Assembly: GCA_014238825.1 (NCBI GenBank)
Contig: JABAAI010000029.1
Span: 1-9,882, forward strand
Direction of reading: 5' to 3'
Source: Leptospirales bacterium
Lineage (GTDB): Bacteria > Spirochaetota > Leptospiria > Leptospirales > Leptonemataceae
Length of the DNA: 9,882 nucleotides
Part shown: positions 1 to 6,647 of the stretch, one piece after another
How positions within the stretch are numbered: the first letter of the stretch is position 1
Layout of the letters: every line of letters begins with the position of its first letter
Position numbers and translations under genes: made by a program
Notes under the pieces: generated by a model
What the model saw: the letters and a program-made list of their open reading frames with translations, nothing else
Told to the model about the DNA's origin: nothing
The model's database searches: none

Positions 1-1011
1 CTAGATCGTAATGCTTTAGTCAATCTTTTTCATCAACAGCAAATGGATGAGCTGGCAACACCATTAAAAGAACTTACGAGACCAAACTCAATTTTCACTT
101 ATATTAATTATTTTGTTATAGAAAAACGAGGTTTATTTCGCTATCTATTGCTAGGTATCTTTGTTGTTCTGATTTCTGGATTTCTCTTTAGTTTTTTTGA
201 TTATGACTTTTTTAAAAATTACCTAAGCAAATTTTCTGGAGAAGATATTTATTGTGGGGGGGAAAGGGAAGTTCATGTAGTGAACTTAGCTCTGGCAGGG
301 GGCTCACCAGCAATAGATGTTCTTTCTATTAGTCCACCTAATGCCTTGAGATTTTCAATTGATGACTTTATTTTTAAGTTTTGTTTAGATAATGTTGATA
401 CTAAAGATTTACTTGCTCCCTTGGGTACCTTTCATGTCCGCCTTGGTAATGATAAAAATTATCTTTTTAAAAGTAAAGAAGGAGAAAGCTATATCCTAGA
501 TAATAAGAAAAAAGGTTTAGAGGATTTGAAATTTAAGATAAAGTTTACGCCTACTGTATTAAATGATTTTTCTACGAGAGTGGAATTGGAAGTCTTAGAA
601 GATGATTTAGCAAATACAGATGAAGCAGGATTAATAGCTGAGGATCTAAGCGAGGAGTCTATAGATTCTATAGACTCTATAGATGGAAAAAATAATAGCG
701 TGAGCGATTATCAGAATGAAATTAAGGTGTCACTTGAGTTTATTCAAGAATCCTATATCGAATGGACTCAGGACGGACGTCTTTACAGAGGGCGACTTAT
801 CCCAGCTGGAGAAACACGATCTTTTGAGGCAAAGAATAGATTGGAAATTAAAATAGGTAATGCAGGTGGTGTGCGTATTCGGTGGCCAGGGACGACTAGT
901 CGTTTGGCTGGTCCTGTCTCTCGCATTGTAAAACTAGTATACAGACGAGTTCCTGATCCTCTAGATTCAGGTATTCATAAAATAGAAGAGCTGATTGAAG
1001 TTATTCAATAA
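1..1011 (+). CDS. rodZ: RodZ-like cell-shape protein, C-terminal part (5' end cut by window)
   Basis: The frame is open from base 1 to the TAA at 1009-1011 (336 codons seen), so the ATG at 43 is probably internal and the true start lies upstream. The first residues (LDRNALVNLFHQQQ) fit the end of the RodZ-type helix-turn-helix region, where a 'LD..xLV..F' stretch is usual. One hydrophobic membrane segment is encoded at about 133-201, preceded by basic residues, then an extracytoplasmic part. About 718-951 encodes a RodZ C-terminal (DUF4115) domain: an aromatic-rich strand with WTQDGRLYRG, then PAGETRSFEAK, then the hallmark IGNAGGVRIRW. Known for the family: RodZ links MreB filaments to the elongation machinery across the inner membrane. 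The middle part (about 205-655) is unlike anything I recognise, and an acidic, low-complexity linker with an SID repeat precedes the DUF4115 domain. Some HTH-DUF4115 proteins are not proven shape factors, so the symbol is by domain layout. It converges on the ftsI-type gene. Confidence 0.72.
   Translation, partial: LDRNALVNLFHQQQMDELATPLKELTRPNSIFTYINYFVIEKRGLFRYLLLGIFVVLISGFLFSFFDYDFFKNYLSKFSGEDIYCGGEREVHVVNLALAGGSPAIDVLSISPPNALRFSIDDFIFKFCLDNVDTKDLLAPLGTFHVRLGNDKNYLFKSKEGESYILDNKKKGLEDLKFKIKFTPTVLNDFSTRVELEVLEDDLANTDEAGLIAEDLSEESIDSIDSIDGKNNSVSDYQNEIKVSLEFIQESYIEWTQDGRLYRGRLIPAGETRSFEAKNRLEIKIGNAGGVRIRWPGTTSRLAGPVSRIVKLVYRRVPDPLDSGIHKIEELIEVIQ
658..684 (+). repeat. Three tandem 9-bp units in the rodZ linker
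   Basis: The unit TCTATAGAT occurs three times in a row, the middle copy with a final C instead of T. Being a multiple of three it encodes Ser-Ile-Asp three times without changing frame. It sits in the acidic linker just before the C-terminal domain, where length changes should be tolerated. Copy number may vary between strains; that is inference. Confidence 0.8.
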
Positions 1012-1019
1012 TCTATTAA

Positions 1020-2864
1020 CTAGTTGAGACCGCTCATATAAAGCCTGACTTTTTTTAGTCCTTTTGTCGCTGTACCAGGTGGAGGTTCTTGTCGATAAAC
1101 ATAGCCACTTCCTTTGAGCTCAACTTTAAGAGCATAGATTTTATTTAATATTTGGACGGCATCCCTAGTCGCTAAGCCTCTAAAATCGTATAACTTATCT
1201 TTTTTTGCTTTTAGGTGCGTCTGTGATTTTTGACTTGAGAGTCTTGTTGGCAAGATGGAGCGAGATCGTTTCTTTAGAAATGGTAATATCTTTTGTACGA
1301 ATCGGCTAAAGACTGGGGCGGCAAGGGTGCCTCCACTATGACCAAAGGCAGGGTCATCTAATAGAATTATCATTCCGTACCGAGGTTTATCGGCCGGGAA
1401 AAAGCCAATAAAAGAAGCCACGTATTTATTTAGATAACCACGGGCACTAGATTTTTCGCCAGTACCTGTTTTACCAAGGACATCTAATCCGGGGACTTGA
1501 GCCTTTTTGCCTGTACCATAACGAACAACGTTCAGCATCATTTTACGTATTTTACGGTTTATACTTTCGTTGAAAGGACCTTCTCTTTTGATATTTTGCT
1601 GTTCATTTAGGATCTTATTGTTTTGTGATGATCTGATTCGCCAAGCTACATAGGGACGGATTATCTTGTTACCATTAACTAAAGCGGCACTTGCTCTTAG
1701 TATTTGGATTGGGGTAACGCTGAAACCTTGACCAATAGGCATATAATAGGAAGTCGATACTACCCATACTTTTTGATCAGGAAAGTAACCATTAGTTTCA
1801 CCAGAGCCCGGTGGGAAAATACCAGTAGTTTTACCAAAGCCAAGTTGCTTCATGTACTCATATAGTTTTTGGGCCTTTATTTTACGCATCGCTTTTATAA
1901 TCCCTACATTGCAAGATTTTTCTATAATTTCTGAAAGGTTTAGATAGCCATGCTTTATGATATTGTCTCCATAGCGACAGCGGACGGTGCTATCATGAAA
2001 ATGGATTTCCCCTTTGCATAAAAAACGTTCTGATGGCGTGATGACTTTTTCTTTGAGGAGAATGGCTGCCATGATGATTTTAATTGTGGAGCCGGGCTCA
2101 TAGTTAAGGCGTATGTTCCAATTGCCTATTTTCGAATGATTTACTTTCCAGTATTCGTTGGGATTGAAGTTAGGTAGGCTTGTCATCGCTAAGATTGCAC
2201 CAGTTTTAATATCCATAAGAGTAGCTGCTGAGCGCTTACTTTCTGATTGTGAGTGTGCTTTGCCTAACTCGCGTTCTAGATGGTATTGAAAAAGTGAGTC
2301 TATGCTTAATTGAAGTCCAGAGCCTTTGAGAAGGTTTTCAACTTTGCTTGGCTCGGATAATACTTTATTGAAGTTTCTTTCCATTCCTGAAAGGGCTGTG
2401 ATTTGATTCCGACCTACAAAGCCCAAAAGATTACTAGCTAAGTTTTTACCCGGATAATGCCTGCGATATTCTCGCTCGCGATGTACTCCGAGTAATCCTA
2501 AATCCATTATTTGATCGGCGATAAAGTTATCTACTTGGCGTTTTAGATAAAAATAGTGCTGATTTTTTCTTTCGTAAATAGCCTGTAGTATTTTTCTAGA
2601 ACTGATTTCCAAATAAGGAGCTAAGAATTCAGCGGTCTGTTCAAAATCATATATTTCTTGAGGAGCAAGGGCGATGGTGCTTGCTTCTTCACTAAGGGCG
2701 AGGGTAAAACCATGTCTGTCATAAATGCTTCCTCGTATTACAGAGATATTGCTTGTTTTACTATTTTTTCCCAAGCCAAGCGCATACGTTCGCCATGCCA
2801 CTACCCCTAGGCAAATGCTAAAAACAATAAGAATATAAACTAGGCGTGATTTAATAATATCCAT
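1020..2864 (-). CDS. ftsI: Class B penicillin-binding protein (FtsI/SpoVD-like) with PASTA domain
   Basis: This is a membrane-anchored peptidoglycan DD-transpeptidase, the target of beta-lactams, acting in the periplasm. Its 614 residues show an N-terminal membrane anchor (about 8-24), the class B signature RGSIYDR at 44-50, a PBP dimerisation region to about 180, and a transpeptidase domain with all three active-site motifs: S259-T-I-K262 (nucleophile Ser259), S317-C-N319 and K465-T-G467. IGQG (377-380) and the AAPVF segment (515-519) also fit. A linker rich in Lys, Ser and Arg leads to one PASTA domain at about 557-614, a fold that binds muropeptides in other proteins. It is slightly longer than E. 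coli FtsI (588 aa), which has no PASTA domain. The gene follows guaA by 14 bases and is probably cotranscribed. No good Shine-Dalgarno site lies at the usual distance; the nearest GGAG is formed by the end of guaA, 17 bases before the ATG. Septal FtsI is favoured over an elongation-specific PBP2 by the PASTA domain and motif spacing, but no mra/mur/fts neighbours confirm it. Confidence 0.85.
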   Translation of the reverse strand: MDIIKSRLVYILIVFSICLGVVAWRTYALGLGKNSKTSNISVIRGSIYDRHGFTLALSEEASTIALAPQEIYDFEQTAEFLAPYLEISSRKILQAIYERKNQHYFYLKRQVDNFIADQIMDLGLLGVHREREYRRHYPGKNLASNLLGFVGRNQITALSGMERNFNKVLSEPSKVENLLKGSGLQLSIDSLFQYHLERELGKAHSQSESKRSAATLMDIKTGAILAMTSLPNFNPNEYWKVNHSKIGNWNIRLNYEPGSTIKIIMAAILLKEKVITPSERFLCKGEIHFHDSTVRCRYGDNIIKHGYLNLSEIIEKSCNVGIIKAMRKIKAQKLYEYMKQLGFGKTTGIFPPGSGETNGYFPDQKVWVVSTSYYMPIGQGFSVTPIQILRASAALVNGNKIIRPYVAWRIRSSQNNKILNEQQNIKREGPFNESINRKIRKMMLNVVRYGTGKKAQVPGLDVLGKTGTGEKSSARGYLNKYVASFIGFFPADKPRYGMIILLDDPAFGHSGGTLAAPVFSRFVQKILPFLKKRSRSILPTRLSSQKSQTHLKAKKDKLYDFRGLATRDAVQILNKIYALKVELKGSGYVYRQEPPPGTATKGLKKVRLYMSGLN

Positions 2865-2878
2865 AAGAAATTATAAGT

Positions 2879-4768
2879 TTACTCCCACTCAATAGTGCCA
2901 GGAGGCTTAGTTGTTAAGTCATAAAATACAGTATTGCATTGTGCTAGGCTTAGCAATTTTTTATGGAGCCTAAAAAGTAAATCTATTTTCATACAATAGA
3001 CTGAGGCTGTCATGGCGTTATTAGAACTTACCGGTCTTAGGACTAGTGCATTAGTCTTTTTATCCTTTTCGTTTTCTTTTGCTATTGGTAGTGAAATTAC
3101 CGGGAATTGCCAAATATCATCATAAAGTTTATTTTTTACTAGGAATTGCATTAGAATATGGTCGGCTTGTCTAAGTAAAGCGATGCGCTCATGACTTAGA
3201 TACTCGCCGCACTTCCTTTCAAATTTGATACAATTACTTGCTCCTAAGTGTATAACCACGCGATTTATTTCTTTGTTTTGATTGGGTATTTCTCGGGCAA
3301 GTTCTAAGAGCCACTGCCAGTTAAAAGAAACATTTTCTTTTAGAAAGAGGGCTAGGCAGTGTTTATAGCTCCGTTTGTCTCCTTGTACACCTACAGATTT
3401 TAGAGGTAGAACAGAGGCCGTCAGTCTTTCGGAGTGAGGATAAAAGTCGAGGGGGAAGTTTTTTTCTTTGGCTATTTTTTTTAGATATGGGCTTTTTTGA
3501 TCCGCTGAGTTAGAGCTACATAAACAGCGTACAGCAAGTCCAGGACCGGGGAAAGGATGACGCTCTAAGAGATCTTCTGGCAATTTAAGGAGGCGACCTA
3601 GCTTGCGTACCTCATCTTTGTACAAGGAGCTAATTGGCTCGATTACTCGTCCTTTTTTTAATAGAATTTCGATTTCTTCTACGCGGTTATGGTGTGTTTT
3701 AATTCGTTTACTGTGTTTACTCGAACCAGATTCAATAGTATCAGGGTATATGGTACCCTGACCAAGGAACCATTCCTCGGCATTAAGACCAAGTGATTTT
3801 ATCGTGGCTTGTTGAACTTCTACAAATAATCTGCCGATTATATGACGCTTTTCTTCTGGATCATGGATGCCTTGGAGTGCGGTATAAAATTGTTCTGAGG
3901 CATCGACTATCTTGATTTGCGGGTGGGTTTTTTCTTTTTTGCCTGTTTTTTTTATAGACTGTAATGCTGTTTTTACGGTTTCACTTTCTCGATGACGCAT
4001 AAAGCCAGTATCGATATGTAGTCCGATGAGATTATCTGCTTCTAGGCAATTAGCAATTAAGGCGAAAGCAACCGTAGAATCAACTCCTCCAGATAAGAGG
4101 AAAAACACTTTTTTATTCGCAAGCTGTTCTTTTATTTTCATTTTTTCATTTTCTAGGAAGTCACTAAGTTTCCAAGTGTTAGTCAGACCACAAATGCGAA
4201 TAAAATTAGCTAAGATGCGCATGCCACATTCAGTTTCTCGTACTTCTGGATGAAATTGCAGAGCAAAGATATTGGCCTCGCGGTGGCTTAAAGCGGCATA
4301 AGGACAATCCTTTGTTTTTGCGCTTAGCTTAAACTGAGGCGGGATACTTTCTATTATGTCACCATGACTCATCCAGACTTGTTTTGCTACTCCTAGCTTT
4401 TCTCCCGAAAAGATACCATTATTTTCTTGGATTATGAGCGAGGCCGGACCATATTCAGGATTCTTAGCAGGCTTTATTTCACCACCCATCTGTTGAATTA
4501 TAAGCTGCTGACCATAGCAGATTGCTAGTAGTGGTATATTTATCTGGGTTAACTGGGGATCAGCTACTGGAGCATTCTTATCATATACAGAGTTAGGACC
4601 ACCAGAATAAATTAGACCGGCGTATTCTTGCTTGGCCTTTTTGTGGTCTAAGTGATGTGGAGCTACAATTTCACAGTAGGCTCCTAAATTACGGATACTA
4701 GCCGCGATGAGATGAGCATATTGACCTCCAAAATCTAGGACGGCAATCTTTTTATTAGTTTTTGTCAT
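2879..4768 (-). CDS. guaA: GMP synthase (glutamine-hydrolysing), long eukaryote-like form
   Basis: GuaA converts XMP, ATP and glutamine to GMP, the last step of guanine nucleotide synthesis, in the cytoplasm. The N-terminal class I glutamine amidotransferase (about 6-195) has the SGGPNSVY motif (55-62), nucleophile Cys84 in ICYGQQ, and His173/Glu175 in QFHPE. The ATP pyrophosphatase domain follows, with P-loop SGGVDS at 226-231, then GQGTIYPDTIES (336-347) and HPFPGPGLAVR (404-414). The C-terminal dimerisation region ends in the typical KPPGTIEWE. At 629 residues it is about 100 longer than E. coli GuaA (525). The extra length lies after residue 414 and includes a VGVQGDKRSYKH...EINRVV block (about 459-506) before the terminal LRPVSS...YDLTTKPPGTIEWE block, as in human GMPS. 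All catalytic motifs are intact, so it should be active. It lies between the thioredoxin-like gene (66-base gap) and ftsI (14-base gap). No clear ribosome binding site precedes the ATG. Confidence 0.95.
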   Translation of the reverse strand: MTKTNKKIAVLDFGGQYAHLIAASIRNLGAYCEIVAPHHLDHKKAKQEYAGLIYSGGPNSVYDKNAPVADPQLTQINIPLLAICYGQQLIIQQMGGEIKPAKNPEYGPASLIIQENNGIFSGEKLGVAKQVWMSHGDIIESIPPQFKLSAKTKDCPYAALSHREANIFALQFHPEVRETECGMRILANFIRICGLTNTWKLSDFLENEKMKIKEQLANKKVFFLLSGGVDSTVAFALIANCLEADNLIGLHIDTGFMRHRESETVKTALQSIKKTGKKEKTHPQIKIVDASEQFYTALQGIHDPEEKRHIIGRLFVEVQQATIKSLGLNAEEWFLGQGTIYPDTIESGSSKHSKRIKTHHNRVEEIEILLKKGRVIEPISSLYKDEVRKLGRLLKLPEDLLERHPFPGPGLAVRCLCSSNSADQKSPYLKKIAKEKNFPLDFYPHSERLTASVLPLKSVGVQGDKRSYKHCLALFLKENVSFNWQWLLELAREIPNQNKEINRVVIHLGASNCIKFERKCGEYLSHERIALLRQADHILMQFLVKNKLYDDIWQFPVISLPIAKENEKDKKTNALVLRPVSSNNAMTASVYCMKIDLLFRLHKKLLSLAQCNTVFYDLTTKPPGTIEWE

Positions 4769-4779
4769 TAGGATTTTCG

Positions 4780-4817
4780 AAAGGACTATCGAGAAAACGA
4801 GGAGTGTCGAGAAAAAC
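4780..4817 (-). repeat. Imperfect tandem repeat just upstream of guaA
   Basis: On the - strand two adjacent units of 19 bases, GTTTTTCTCGACACTCCTC (4817-4799) and GTTTTCTCGATAGTCCTTT (4798-4780), share a TTTTCTCGA core that recurs exactly with an 18-base period; a further TTTCGA partly continues the pattern. It fills much of the 66-base gap before the guaA ATG, where a ribosome binding site would be expected. It could be a regulatory element in the leader or the remnant of coding sequence: in one frame it reads FLDTPR-FLDSPF. Function unknown. Confidence 0.5.
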
Positions 4818-4834
4818 CCTATTGAGGACGCTCT

Positions 4835-5425
4835 CTACATTAAAGTTCCTTTTACCCAATAGCGGACAAAATAGCCCAGCAATAAATTTAAACCGTGTTC
4901 TATATCTTTCACTTTTCCTTCTTCCAGCCAAATAATAGTGGGGTAGGATTTGATTTGGAACAGTTGATGCGCTTCACCGTCTATATCGGCAAAGATGGGA
5001 TAGCTGGTTTTCACTTCTTTTTGATAGGCACTCAATACCTGTGGCTTTTCTTCAGAGATGACTAGCAATTCAAAATTTTCTTTTTTCATCTCACTATAAA
5101 TTTTTTCCATAGAGCTTTTTTGTAAGTTACAAACGGTACACCAAGTGGCAAAGAAATATAAGATAGTTTTTTTATTATTTTTCTCTTTGCCTATTTTTGT
5201 GCCTGTCTTTGTGATTAGCTTTGGCGGTCGCTTTTTTTGCTTGCTTGTTTCATTAGTAATCCTTTTTAGATTTAAATTTGCAAAAGTTTTTTCTACATTT
5301 ATTCCAATTATCTTTTTATCTTCTGTATATTGGGGTAAGCGTTGCCAGAGTACAAAGGCAAGTATAAGACTGATGCTTACTAGCAGAAGCCAATTGTGTA
5401 GTAGTAATATTAAAATTTTTTGCAT
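4835..5425 (-). CDS. Membrane-anchored thioredoxin-fold protein (TlpA/ScsD-like)
   Basis: A 196-residue protein with an uncleaved-looking N-terminal membrane segment (about 4-27), a Lys-rich linker (about 55-86), and a periplasmic thioredoxin fold. The active site is ATWCTVC, with Cys96 and Cys99 in a CXXC motif, and the cis-proline is Pro162 in SYPTI. The C-terminal ending, GYFVRYW with a short basic tail, resembles the ScsD-type disulfide oxidoreductases; TlpA/ResA proteins are the wider family. It probably reduces or oxidises disulfides of exported proteins or of cytochrome c maturation partners; which one cannot be told from the sequence. It is the first gene after a 176-base gap carrying a probable promoter and likely heads the guaA-ftsI transcript. 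No Shine-Dalgarno sequence is visible before the ATG. Oddly, the frame -1 to it stays open past its TAG into guaA (see findings). Confidence 0.8.
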   Translation of the reverse strand: MQKILILLLHNWLLLVSISLILAFVLWQRLPQYTEDKKIIGINVEKTFANLNLKRITNETSKQKKRPPKLITKTGTKIGKEKNNKKTILYFFATWCTVCNLQKSSMEKIYSEMKKENFELLVISEEKPQVLSAYQKEVKTSYPIFADIDGEAHQLFQIKSYPTIIWLEEGKVKDIEHGLNLLLGYFVRYWVKGTLM

Positions 5426-5452
5426 TATGTAACTAGGGTATTAAAATTTTTT
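5410..5452. repeat. 12-bp direct repeat flanking the thioredoxin-like start
   Basis: TTAAAATTTTTT occurs exactly at 5410-5421 and again at 5441-5452, 31 bases apart (close to three helical turns), one copy inside the first codons of the thioredoxin-like gene and one in its leader. The pair brackets the start codon, so it could affect transcription or translation, but such simple AT sequence can recur by chance in AT-rich DNA. Confidence 0.4.
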
Positions 5453-5514
5453 AGTTTTATCGATCTTTAAATGAGTTAAGCAATTAGCCCAGTGATTAAA
5501 TAAAAATAGTATAT

Positions 5515-5523
5515 ATTATATCA
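5515..5523 (-). promoter_or_regulatory. Probable extended -10 promoter for the thioredoxin-like gene, guaA and ftsI
   Basis: The - strand reads TGATATAAT, a perfect sigma-70 -10 hexamer (TATAAT, 5515-5520) with the TGn extension directly upstream. No good -35 hexamer stands 17 bases upstream (TAAAAA there), which is acceptable for an extended -10 promoter. Transcription would start near 5507, giving a leader of about 80 bases before the ATG at 5425. It lies in the only sizeable non-coding gap (5426-5601), which supports it, though AT-rich sequence yields such matches often. A short inverted pair (GTGAT/ATCAC, 5492-5496 and 5520-5524) spans it. Confidence 0.45.
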
Positions 5524-5546
5524 CAATAAAAAAAGAATTTTTAATG

Positions 5547-5587
5547 AAAAAAGTTAACATGATAATCTTCTGAAATGATTGTGTCAT
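5547..5587 (-). terminator. Possible weak terminator after dapF
   Basis: On the - strand, 15 bases past the dapF stop, an imperfect hairpin can form: outer arms ATGA/TCAT (5584-5587 with 5559-5562), inner arms AATC/GATT (5577-5580 with 5564-5567), a 9-base loop and a small bulge. A run of six T follows at 5552-5547. The stem is short and AT-rich, so termination would be weak at best. The place fits the border between the thiC-to-dapF genes and the next transcript. Confidence 0.25.
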
Positions 5588-5601
5588 AAATAGTTTTCTA
5601 G

Positions 5602-6594
5602 CTATAAAAATGTCTGATGATTATCCTTAAAATCAGAGCGTTTAAATTCTCCACTATAGACTAATCTGGCAGGTCCTCTCATGAATATAGATTGCATTTT
5701 ATCAGAATTATAGATCCACTTAATTTCTAACTCGCCTCCACGGAGGTATATCTTTTGCAAAGCATTAGCCTTGCTCTTTGTCTTAAGAACAGATGCAACA
5801 TGAACGGCGCATGCAGCACTCCCACAAGCCATAGTTTCTCCACTGCCACGTTCAAAAGTACGAATTCTTAGGCCATCCCCTTGGTTTACACAAAAACTTA
5901 CGTTGCAACGCTGAGGGAAAGCGGGGTGAACTTCTAAAATACTACCCAGATTTTCTAAGGGGGCTTGCTCTAAATCATAATCATCATCAAAAAAAAGAAT
6001 ACAATGTGGATTACCAATGGAGAGAGTATAAATTTTTTGATTAGTAAATGGATTTGCCTCAAGAGTAGCAGAAATCAGACCCTTTAGATTTACATCCTTA
6101 GCAAATTTAGGGTTAAATGGAATATCTTCAGCCCTTAAAAGAGGACTTCCCATTTCAACTTCGATCTTAATTGATGTTAAATTATCTTTTGAATAGTTTT
6201 CTTTTTGTTGCTTGCTCTTATCTATTTTTTTAGTACTTTCTAAAATACGTATTTTGTGAGATTGCTTTCCACTTTGGATAGAGAAAGTTGTATTCTTTGT
6301 CTTTTTATGTTCTAAGAGGGCAATGCAACGCAAAGCATTACCACACATATCAGAGTGGCTGCCATCTGCATTCCACATTAGCATACTTGTTTCTCTCTTT
6401 TTATTTTGAGAAATAATTACCAATCCATCACCACCTATACCAGTATTTCTATTGGTTAGTCTTATAATTTCTTTTTTTGTTGGTCTAAAAGGAGTTTCAC
6501 TAGAGCTCTCACGTATATCGATGAAAATATAGTCATTACCACAGCCTTCCATTTTATAAAAAGGGATGGGAGAGTTACTAGAGGGGAAAGACAT
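5602..6594 (-). CDS. dapF: Diaminopimelate epimerase
   Basis: DapF interconverts LL- and meso-diaminopimelate in the cytoplasm, supplying the lysine pathway and the meso-DAP used to cross-link peptidoglycan. The 330 residues carry the N-terminal FYKMEGCGNDY (12-22), GIGGDGL (52-58), and both catalytic cysteines in their family contexts: Cys84 in MCGNALRC and Cys257 in GSGETMACGSAACA. The repeated-fold end IFMRGPARLVYSGEF (303-317) is also typical. It is longer than E. coli DapF (274), mainly through a Lys/Ser-rich insertion at about 118-140 and a short tail of about 12 residues. The start is supported because the conserved FYKM...GND begins about 12 residues in. No Shine-Dalgarno site is visible; the 53-base gap to uppS is almost pure A/T. 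It is probably cotranscribed with uppS. Confidence 0.95.
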   Translation of the reverse strand: MSFPSSNSPIPFYKMEGCGNDYIFIDIRESSSETPFRPTKKEIIRLTNRNTGIGGDGLVIISQNKKRETSMLMWNADGSHSDMCGNALRCIALLEHKKTKNTTFSIQSGKQSHKIRILESTKKIDKSKQQKENYSKDNLTSIKIEVEMGSPLLRAEDIPFNPKFAKDVNLKGLISATLEANPFTNQKIYTLSIGNPHCILFFDDDYDLEQAPLENLGSILEVHPAFPQRCNVSFCVNQGDGLRIRTFERGSGETMACGSAACAVHVASVLKTKSKANALQKIYLRGGELEIKWIYNSDKMQSIFMRGPARLVYSGEFKRSDFKDNHQTFL

Positions 6595-6647
6595 TTTTTA
6601 ATTATTTGTACTAAATTTCATATATCTATATATATTTATTATTAAAC

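Noticed and set aside
1012..1060. Bidirectional terminator between the convergent genes (GACT-T6-AGTC at 1047-1060)
   Set aside because: The stem has only four pairs and lies inside the transpeptidase coding end; too weak to call.
4026..4253. Open frame on the + strand, 75 codons
   Set aside because: It lies wholly antisense to guaA, across the conserved amidotransferase/pyrophosphatase border, and has no recognisable domain or start signal.
5145..5432. Open frame on the + strand with hydrophobic residues, 95 codons
   Set aside because: It is the antisense of the Lys-rich linker and membrane segment of the thioredoxin-like gene; poly-Lys codons read backwards give Phe/Leu-rich sequence.
6618..6640. 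ATATAT-rich tract before dapF as a promoter
   Set aside because: Low-complexity A/T sequence gives many -10-like matches and no -35 or extended -10 stands out.
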